DNA of 5,629 nt from Gemmatimonadota bacterium (GTDB lineage Bacteria > Gemmatimonadota > Gemmatimonadetes > Longimicrobiales > RSA9). Position numbers and translations under genes: made by a program. How positions within the stretch are numbered: the stretch's first letter is position 1; each line of letters opens with the position of its first letter. Where the stretch lies: assembly GCA_016207445.1 (NCBI GenBank), contig JACQPS010000124.1, positions 1-5,629 of the forward strand. Reading direction: 5' to 3'. Positions 1 to 5,629 of this stretch are shown in pieces. Under the pieces are notes generated by a model. That model made no database searches. It was not told the DNA's origin and saw nothing but the letters and a program-made list of their open reading frames with translations.

Positions 1-452
1 CGCCGGCGCGTGACCCAGTGTGCGGCCGCTTTCACCTCCGGCACCGCATTGGCCACGGCCACCGGCAGGCCGACGCGCGCGAGCACGGGCAGGTCTGCCA
101 GGTCATCGCTCACGAAGGCGGCCTCCTGCCACTGCACCGATTCCCGCGCGAGCAGCCGTTCCAGGGCCGGCAGCTTCTGCGCACCGGCATCCTCGAAGCA
201 CTCGACCTCGAGCTCGGCGGCCCGCAGGCGCGTGGCTGGCGACTCCCGCCCGCTCACCAGCGCCACACGGATGCCGCCCCAGACCAGCATCTTGATCCCC
301 AATCCGTCCGTGATCTCGAAGCGCTTGAGCTCCACGCTCTGGCCGTCCGGGAGCTGGCCCATGTACAGCCCGCCGTCCGTGAGCACGCCGTCCACATCCA
401 GGACGACGAGACGGATGCGGCGGGCGACCTCCGGCGAGATCCGTCTACGCAC
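1..452 (-). CDS. kdsC: 3-deoxy-D-manno-octulosonate 8-phosphate phosphatase (KdsC), C-terminus cut by window edge
   Basis: HAD-superfamily phosphatase that hydrolyses Kdo-8-phosphate to Kdo and phosphate in the cytoplasm, the step after KdsA. 150 codons are visible. Motif I, DVDGVLTD, is at residues 19-26 (nucleophile D19, acid/base D21); the motif II region VSGRES at 66-71; the motif III lysine is probably K93; and motif IV SDD at 115-117. The stretch PVAVANAVPEV and the final WVTRR match the end of the family core, so only the short glycine-rich tail should be missing. The start chosen is GTG at 452-450, which overlaps the kdsA stop by 8 nt (GTGCGTAG). No ATG lies nearby and there is no clear Shine-Dalgarno, so translation is probably coupled to kdsA. 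Odd points: SDD replaces the usual GDD, and a FEDAGAQK stretch replaces the common QG-x-x-x-K segment before the motif III lysine. The family call is firm; the exact substrate rests on the neighbouring genes. Confidence 0.93.
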   Translation of the reverse strand, partial: MRRRISPEVARRIRLVVLDVDGVLTDGGLYMGQLPDGQSVELKRFEITDGLGIKMLVWGGIRVALVSGRESPATRLRAAELEVECFEDAGAQKLPALERLLARESVQWQEAAFVSDDLADLPVLARVGLPVAVANAVPEVKAAAHWVTRR

Positions 453-1308
453 GGGCCGGGGCAGGCGTGGCGCGGCCGGCCGAAACCGCTTCGCCGGCCC
501 GCAGGGCTTCCCGGATCGCCAGCACGTCCAGGAGCAGCGGCCGGAGCTGCTGCAAGGGCAGCATGTTCGCGCCGTCCGAGGGAGCGCGCGTCGGCTCGGG
601 GTGCACCTCCAGGAACAGCGCGTCCGCGCCCGCGGCCACGGCCGCGCACACCAGCGGCCGCGTGAAACGCGGGTCGCCTCCGCTCGCACTACCGGCGCGG
701 CCGGGGCGCTGGACCGAGTGGGTGCCATCGAACACCGCCGGCGCCGCGGTCGCGTGCCGCAGGCGCTCGAACGACCGCATATCCACCACCAGGTCGCCGT
801 AGCCGAAGAACGTGCCGCGCTCGGTGACCGCGCACGCCTGCGCCCCCGCCGCGCGCGCCTTCGCGACCGCGCCCGCCATCTCCTCCGGCGCCATCCACTG
901 CCCCTTCTTCAGGTTGAGCGGCCGGCCGGTCGCGGCCGCGGCCCGTATCAAGTCCGTCTGGCGGCTGAGGAACGCCGGGATCTGCAGCGCATCACACACG
1001 TCCGCGGCCGGCGCGGCCTGCCAGGGCTCGTGCACGTCGGTCAGCACGGGCAAACCGCTCTCGCGCTGCACGCGTTCGAGCCGCCGCAGCCCGTCCTCCA
1101 GCCCCGGCCCGCGGGCCGAGTCGCCGCCCGCACGGTTCGCCTTGTCGAACGATGCCTTGTACACGACCGGCAACGCCAGCTCGTCCGCGAGCCGCACCAG
1201 CGCTCCCGCCACCTCCAGGTTCAGGCCGTCGTCCTCCAGCACGCACGGCCCCGCGATCAGGAAGAACGGGGCGCCCGGCCGGAAGAGCTCGTTCGGTGTC
1301 AGCTTCAC
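445..1308 (-). CDS. kdsA: 3-deoxy-D-manno-octulosonate 8-phosphate synthase (KdsA), metal-dependent type
   Basis: Cytoplasmic TIM-barrel enzyme condensing phosphoenolpyruvate with arabinose 5-phosphate to Kdo-8-phosphate. It has 287 residues, normal for the family. Visible motifs: AGPCVLE (19-25), KASFDKANR (51-59), RGPGLEDG (66-73), TDVHEPWQA (90-98), IPAFLSRQTDL (110-120), KKGQW (134-138), DGTHSVQ (194-200), EVHPEP (234-239) and SDG (244-246). By alignment from memory with the Aquifex enzyme, the metal ligands are C22, H197, E234 and D245; the cysteine marks the metal-dependent class, whereas E. coli KdsA has asparagine there. The signature KANRS reads KANRA here, followed by GGDSARG. The start is GTG at 1308, the only plausible initiator before the AGPC motif; the frame stays open upstream through a repeat, so a longer form cannot be formally excluded. 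It lies 41 nt after pyrG and overlaps kdsC by 8 nt. A clear GGGAGG sits 30 nt upstream, too far for normal use. Confidence 0.95.
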   Translation of the reverse strand: MKLTPNELFRPGAPFFLIAGPCVLEDDGLNLEVAGALVRLADELALPVVYKASFDKANRAGGDSARGPGLEDGLRRLERVQRESGLPVLTDVHEPWQAAPAADVCDALQIPAFLSRQTDLIRAAAATGRPLNLKKGQWMAPEEMAGAVAKARAAGAQACAVTERGTFFGYGDLVVDMRSFERLRHATAAPAVFDGTHSVQRPGRAGSASGGDPRFTRPLVCAAVAAGADALFLEVHPEPTRAPSDGANMLPLQQLRPLLLDVLAIREALRAGEAVSAGRATPAPARA

Positions 1309-1334
1309 TTTGCGTTCTTTGCGCGCTTTGCGGT
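1308..1334. repeat. Three tandem 9-nt units with CTTTGCG core
   Basis: On the plus strand the units are CTTTGCGTT, CTTTGCGCG and CTTTGCGGT, followed by GAA; on the coding strand they read as repeated GCAAAG. The block fills most of the gap between pyrG and kdsA, and its last coding-strand base is the first base of the kdsA GTG start. From memory, closely similar CTTTGCG(n2) triplets occur as dispersed intergenic elements in many environmental bacterial genomes, where spurious ORFs across them read like LCVLCALCGE; a plus-strand reading frame here gives exactly that phrase. The repeat is directly visible; the link to a dispersed family is recollection that needs a search. Confidence 0.8.
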
Positions 1335-1338
1335 GAAT

Positions 1339-1344
1339 CCTCCC
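1339..1344 (-). promoter_or_regulatory. Shine-Dalgarno-like GGGAGG displaced from kdsA start
   Basis: The best ribosome-binding sequence in the pyrG-kdsA gap lies directly after the pyrG stop. Thirty nucleotides, mostly the 9-nt repeat, separate it from the GTG start, where 5-9 nt is usual. No initiation codon in any accepted form (ATG, GTG, TTG) lies at the right distance; the in-frame ATT directly next to it is too close. It may be an orphaned former site or coincidental. Confidence 0.45.
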
Positions 1345-1349
1345 GTTCG

Positions 1350-3032
<1,683 letters not shown>

Positions 3033-3034
3033 GG

Positions 3035-3820
3035 CTACGTCCCGATCGGAATGAAGGGTGCTTTCATCTCTTGCAATTGCGCTTCCGCGCGCCGCGCGTC
3101 CGCCGGCGTGTCCACGCCCGGCTCGGAGGTGGCCACCACGGCCACCCCGATCCGGAGTCCCCCGGCAAGCGCCCGCAGCTGCTCCAGCCGCTCGGTGCGT
3201 TCCAGCTCGTGGGCCGGCAGCGCGACCCAGCGGGCCAGCGCCTCCGGGCTGTAGGCGTATACCCCGATGTGGCGCAGAAACTCCCCCGTGGCCAGCTCCT
3301 CCGGACCCGGCTCGCCGTCGCGCCGGAACGGGATCGGCGCCCGCGAAAAATAGAGGGCGCGCCCGTCGTCGCCACACACCACCTTCACCACCCCCGGGTC
3401 ACGCCACTCGCCCAGATCCCGCACCGGCGTGGCCACCGTCCCCACCTCCCAGCCGGCGGTCACGAGCCGCGTTGCCGCGCCGACCTGCTCCTCCCCCACA
3501 AACGGCTCGTCCCCCTGAATGTTCAGGACGACGTCGTAGCCGCCGTACGCCGGCCGCGCCGCCACCTCGGCCACCCGTTCCGTGCCGGAGCGGTGCGTCG
3601 CGGCGGTGAGCTCGACCGCCGCGCCGAAGCCGTGGCAGATCTCCGCCACCTCCTCGCTGTCGGTCGCGATCACCAGTTGGTCGAGCCCGGAGAAATCCCG
3701 CACCCGGCGCCATACCCACTCGATGAGCGGGCGGCCCGCGATCGGGTAGAGCGGCTTGCGCGGCAGGCGCTCGGATCCCAAGCGGGCCGGAATCACGCCG
3801 AGAACGCGGGCCGCGCGCAT
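3035..3820 (-). CDS. kdsB: 3-deoxy-manno-octulosonate cytidylyltransferase (CMP-Kdo synthetase, KdsB)
   Basis: Activates Kdo with CTP to CMP-Kdo plus pyrophosphate, giving the donor for Kdo transfer to lipid A at the inner membrane. The 261 residues form one nucleotidyltransferase domain, slightly longer than the usual 245-255. Visible motifs: VIPARLGSERLPRKPL (9-24, nucleotide-binding loop), IATDSEEV (51-58), HRSGTERVAEVA (76-87), LNIQGDEPFV (99-108), VKVV (145-148), ALYFSRAPIPF (155-165), FLRHIGVYAY (181-190), LEQLRAL (212-218) and GVDTPAD (235-241). D104 and D237 correspond to the Mg-binding aspartates of the E. coli enzyme. The ATG at 3820 is well supported by AGGAG at 3830-3826 with a 5 nt spacer. 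It is the first gene of the presumed kdsB-pyrG-kdsA-kdsC operon, with a candidate promoter about 50 nt upstream of the start codon. The extra C-terminal residues KAPFIPIGT carry no recognisable motif. Confidence 0.97.
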   Translation of the reverse strand: MRAARVLGVIPARLGSERLPRKPLYPIAGRPLIEWVWRRVRDFSGLDQLVIATDSEEVAEICHGFGAAVELTAATHRSGTERVAEVAARPAYGGYDVVLNIQGDEPFVGEEQVGAATRLVTAGWEVGTVATPVRDLGEWRDPGVVKVVCGDDGRALYFSRAPIPFRRDGEPGPEELATGEFLRHIGVYAYSPEALARWVALPAHELERTERLEQLRALAGGLRIGVAVVATSEPGVDTPADARRAEAQLQEMKAPFIPIGT

Positions 3821-3825
3821 GATTT

Positions 3826-3830
3826 CTCCT
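3826..3830 (-). promoter_or_regulatory. Ribosome-binding site of kdsB
   Basis: AGGAG on the minus strand, five nucleotides (AAATC) before the kdsB ATG. It is the strongest and best-spaced Shine-Dalgarno sequence in the window, as expected for the first gene of a transcript; the downstream genes rely on weak sites or coupling. Confidence 0.8.
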
Positions 3831-3869
3831 GTGCGAAAGGGCGCCGGGACGATGCAAGTTTCACGCCGA

Positions 3870-3898
3870 AATTTACCTCAGGCGGAGGCGATAGTAAA
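3870..3898 (-). promoter_or_regulatory. Candidate sigma70-type promoter for the kdsB operon
   Basis: TTTACT at 3898-3893 (four of six matches to TTGACA) and TAAATT at 3875-3870 (four of six matches to TATAAT) are separated by exactly 17 nt. The stretch is clearly more AT-rich than the surrounding sequence, lies in the only sizeable intergenic gap, and would start a transcript with a leader of roughly 40 nt before kdsB. Prediction by eye only; no transcript evidence. Confidence 0.4.
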
Positions 3899-3910
3899 GC
3901 TTTCAGGCGT

Positions 3911-4017
3911 GAGGGATCAGGGGTCAGGGATCAGCCGATTCCGGGCGCCTGCCACGCTCCAGAACGCCTGCGGCAGCCCTGGAGAAGCTGACCCCTGAAC
4001 CCTGGCCCCTGACCCCT
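3911..4017. repeat. Inverted-repeat element with GGGGTCA-type heptamer arms
   Basis: The left arm (about 3911-3935) contains GATCAGGGGTCAGGGATCAG; the right arm (about 3987-4011, repeat character to 4017) is its imperfect reverse complement. Reading inward to outward, about 20 of 24 positions pair. Each arm is a run of 7-nt units close to GGGGTCA or GGGATCA, so the arms are tandem repeats as well as inverted ones. Between them lies a smaller inverted repeat, CTCCAG (3957-3962) with CTGGAG (3979-3984). The element touches the TAG stop of the barrel gene and ends just before the kdsB promoter region. It could fold into a long hairpin in RNA and act as a terminator or RNA-end protector for the upstream gene, but no T-tract follows. 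It looks like a dispersed palindromic element rather than an insertion sequence; no transposase is present. Confidence 0.75.
3957..3984 (-). other. Inner hairpin of the inverted-repeat element
   Basis: A six-base perfect stem, CTCCAG with CTGGAG, encloses a GCC-GCA-GGC mini-stem on the minus strand. With the outer arms it would form a long interrupted stem in the 3' untranslated region of the barrel gene. It lacks a following U-run, so it is not called an intrinsic terminator. Confidence 0.45.
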
Positions 4018-5530
4018 ACTGTTGCGGCCGCTGCCAGGGCCGGGCGCCGGCCGGCAGCGACAGCCCGACATCGAAATCGGCCTCCTGGTTGGCCGGGTTC
4101 ACGAGCAGCCGCAGGAAGGGCGCGAAGAACTGGAGCTTGAGCCCGATCTCCTGCTCGAGGTCGCGGCGCGTACGGCGGACCCAGCCCATGCCGGCGGCGT
4201 GCAGGAGGTGGAGGTCCGGCGCGCCGAGGAGCGGCAGCCGGAGGCGCAGGGGGATGATGTATTCCGTCTCGATGAAGACGACGCGGTCGCCCGGGAACTG
4301 CGCCAGATCGAACGTCTGCAAGGTGCCCGAGCCTCCGACGAAGCTCCAGCGCTGGTGCGGCAGCGAATCGGTGCCCGGGAGCGGCCCCATGAGCCGCCAC
4401 TCGATCTCGAGCGTGTGGTCGGAGAGCGCGGCCATGGCCCACTCGCCCCAGACGACGTGGCGCCGGAAAGAGTGCCTGCCGTCCAGCGCGCTGCCGGCGA
4501 CCTCGAGGCTGGCACCCAGCTCGAGCGCCGAGAGCTGGCCCGTCCAGTTCGACGTCGCAGCGAGGACCAGGCTCGAGATCCGTCCGTCGCTGATCGGTGG
4601 ATTGAAGCGAACGGAATCGGGAGCGAGGAAGGTCCAGGGGTCCTTCGCACGCAGCGAGCGCGCGTCCTCGCGCTGCCCCCGCAGCGTGAGCACGCCCCGG
4701 AGGCGCCGCGCCCGGAACGCGCGGCTCACCTCCACGTACCGCTGCTCGGACGCGTAGTAGTCGCGGTAGTCCCTGCCGACGAAGAAATACGAGAGCGTGT
4801 TATTCACGTCGCTCTTGATCCAGTCCTCGTTCGTGATGGTCGTGGCCAGGCCGCCGACGCGCAGCCGCGTGCCGCCGCGCGTGAGGCTGAGCTCCAGCCC
4901 CCCCGTCGGATCGCCCCGGCCGGTGCGCCAGCCGAGCTGACCATGGATGCGCGGCTCGACGCGGCCGAGCGCCGGCAGCCGATAGGCTCCTCCCCAGGCC
5001 AGCGAGAGCGCGTCCACGCGGTCGTAGGTCGGCGCGGAGAACCCCAGGAAGCCTTGCAGCTCGACCGACGGCGGGTCCAACCACCCCTGGATGCGGAGGC
5101 GCCCGGGCTCGCGCACCACCCGGTAATGCACCAGCGGCAGGTCGAGGATGGAGCCAGCGATCGTGGCCAGCTCGGATCGGTAGAGTCCACCCGCAATGTT
5201 GACCACGTCACCCGTCACGCTCGCGCTGGGCCGCAGAAAGATCTCCGCATCCACGCCGACCACGTCCGAGGAGATGGTGCCCTCGAGCGTGAGGCGCGCG
5301 TCCAGCACCAGCACCGGCCGGCGCACCGTGTCGCTCGCGGGAATGAGCGTGTCCTGCGCGACGAGCAAGTAATCCCGCTGGAGCAGGCGCGTGAGGCGGT
5401 GGTCGAGCGCGGCGTCGCCCTCCCCTTCCCGTTCGACGACCTGCGCTCCCGCCGGTAGCACCGCCACGAGCCCGGCCCACACCGCGAGCGCGCACGCGCA
5501 CAGGCGGGCGCGCCGGGCCGGCGTCGTCAT
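4016..5530 (-). CDS. Exported protein with bactofilin-like beta-helix stretch and putative Omp85-like outer-membrane beta-barrel
   Basis: I do not recognise a named family; function unknown. The 504-residue precursor starts with a Sec signal peptide: basic TTPARRARL, a hydrophobic core to about 26, and probable cleavage after AGA-29. Residues 74-128 show short beta-turn repeats (LEGTISSDVVGVDAEIFL, then ASVTGDVVNIAGG, then ATIAGSI) like the polymer-forming bactofilin or similar beta-helix folds. Residues of about 155-492 form alternating hydrophobic/polar strands separated by charged turns, with many Tyr/Trp/Phe, typical of an outer-membrane barrel; some 340 residues would fit a 16-strand barrel. 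The segment FVGGSGTLQTFDLAQFPGD then VVFIETEYIIPL (397-428) resembles the C-terminal region of Omp85/surface-antigen proteins, but the (V/I)RG(F/Y) motif is replaced by SGTLQTF. No POTRA domain or lipobox is seen, and the C-terminus lacks a terminal aromatic residue. Its ATG at 5530 overlaps the amidotransferase stop as ATGA, with no good Shine-Dalgarno, so translation is probably coupled. Confidence 0.85.
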   Translation of the reverse strand: MTTPARRARLCACALAVWAGLVAVLPAGAQVVEREGEGDAALDHRLTRLLQRDYLLVAQDTLIPASDTVRRPVLVLDARLTLEGTISSDVVGVDAEIFLRPSASVTGDVVNIAGGLYRSELATIAGSILDLPLVHYRVVREPGRLRIQGWLDPPSVELQGFLGFSAPTYDRVDALSLAWGGAYRLPALGRVEPRIHGQLGWRTGRGDPTGGLELSLTRGGTRLRVGGLATTITNEDWIKSDVNNTLSYFFVGRDYRDYYASEQRYVEVSRAFRARRLRGVLTLRGQREDARSLRAKDPWTFLAPDSVRFNPPISDGRISSLVLAATSNWTGQLSALELGASLEVAGSALDGRHSFRRHVVWGEWAMAALSDHTLEIEWRLMGPLPGTDSLPHQRWSFVGGSGTLQTFDLAQFPGDRVVFIETEYIIPLRLRLPLLGAPDLHLLHAAGMGWVRRTRRDLEQEIGLKLQFFAPFLRLLVNPANQEADFDVGLSLPAGARPWQRPQQ

Positions 5531-5629
5531 GTCAGGGACAGGAAGTTGGCGAGAAGCTGGCGGCCGCCCTCGCTGGCGATGGACTCCGGGTGGAACTGCA
5601 CGCCCCAGACGCGGTGCTCCCGGTGCTTC
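5527..5629 (-). CDS. TrpG/PabA-type glutamine amidotransferase, C-terminal fragment cut by window edge
   Basis: Only the last 33 residues and the TGA stop are visible. They contain GVQFHPESIASEGG followed by LLANFL, the characteristic end of the class I glutamine amidotransferase subunit of anthranilate synthase or aminodeoxychorismate synthase, which supplies ammonia from glutamine for tryptophan or folate synthesis. The histidine and glutamate of HPE are the last two members of the Cys-His-Glu catalytic triad. The fragment cannot separate TrpG from PabA or from an amphibolic enzyme serving both pathways, so no symbol is assigned. The stop overlaps the start of the barrel gene as ATGA, which suggests the two are cotranscribed. 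Confidence 0.88.
   Translation of the reverse strand, partial: KHREHRVWGVQFHPESIASEGGRQLLANFLSLT

Noticed and set aside
3033..3377. Upstream extension of the pyrG reading frame into kdsB
   Set aside because: The extra residues are Arg/Gly/Ala-rich and lie inside conserved kdsB codons. CTP synthase normally begins a few residues before YIFVTGGVVSSLGKG, matching the ATG at 3032.
3756..3998. 80-codon plus-strand frame across the kdsB promoter gap
   Set aside because: It runs through the start of kdsB, the promoter and the repeat arm, with no ribosome-binding site of note and no recognisable features.
3957..4015. Rho-independent terminator after the barrel gene
   Set aside because: A stem can form but no T-rich run follows it on the minus strand, so a termination function is not supported from sequence alone.
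3911..4017. Reading the inverted-repeat region as a CRISPR array or insertion sequence
   Set aside because: The 7-nt units are contiguous with no spacers of uniform length, and there is no transposase or target-site duplication visible.
4022..5458. 478-codon plus-strand open frame opposite the barrel gene
   Set aside because: Its residues are mainly Arg, Glu, Ala and Pro, with no signal peptide or domain, while the minus-strand frame has a signal peptide and coherent beta-strand pattern.

Overview
The window comes from a GC-rich, Gram-negative bacterial chromosome. It is densely packed, and every supported gene lies on the minus strand, so transcription runs from high to low coordinates. Four of the six genes either make and activate Kdo, the sugar joining lipid A to the rest of lipopolysaccharide, or supply CTP for that activation. 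An LPS-bearing outer membrane is therefore a safe inference. The protein style and gene neighbourhood remind me of Gemmatimonadota or a similar environmental phylum, but that placement is a low-confidence inference.

Layout in transcription order. (1) 5629-5527: the last 33 codons of a TrpG/PabA-type glutamine amidotransferase, cut by the window edge. (2) 5530-4016: a 504-residue exported protein that starts inside the stop codon of the amidotransferase (ATGA overlap). It has a signal peptide, a short bactofilin-like beta-helix stretch, and a C-terminal region that reads as an outer-membrane beta-barrel with Omp85-like features. (3) 4017-3911: a repeat element with two long imperfect inverted arms built from GGGGTCA-like heptamers around an inner hairpin. 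It touches the stop codon of the barrel gene. (4) 3898-3870: an AT-rich candidate sigma70-type promoter. (5) 3820-445 and onward: kdsB, pyrG, kdsA and kdsC, tightly spaced (2 nt gap, 41 nt gap, 8 nt overlap) and probably one operon. kdsC runs off the left edge.

How the genes work together: KdsA condenses arabinose 5-phosphate with PEP to give Kdo-8-phosphate, KdsC removes the phosphate, PyrG makes CTP, and KdsB uses the CTP to make CMP-Kdo. The arabinose 5-phosphate isomerase (KdsD) is not in the window and may lie beyond the left edge.

The most interesting points are not a new gene system. They are two short repeat elements sitting at gene boundaries (one of them apparently separating a Shine-Dalgarno sequence from the kdsA start), the beta-helix plus barrel architecture of the exported protein, and an altered KANRS motif in KdsA. 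I see no RNA gene, CRISPR array, transposase or defence system.
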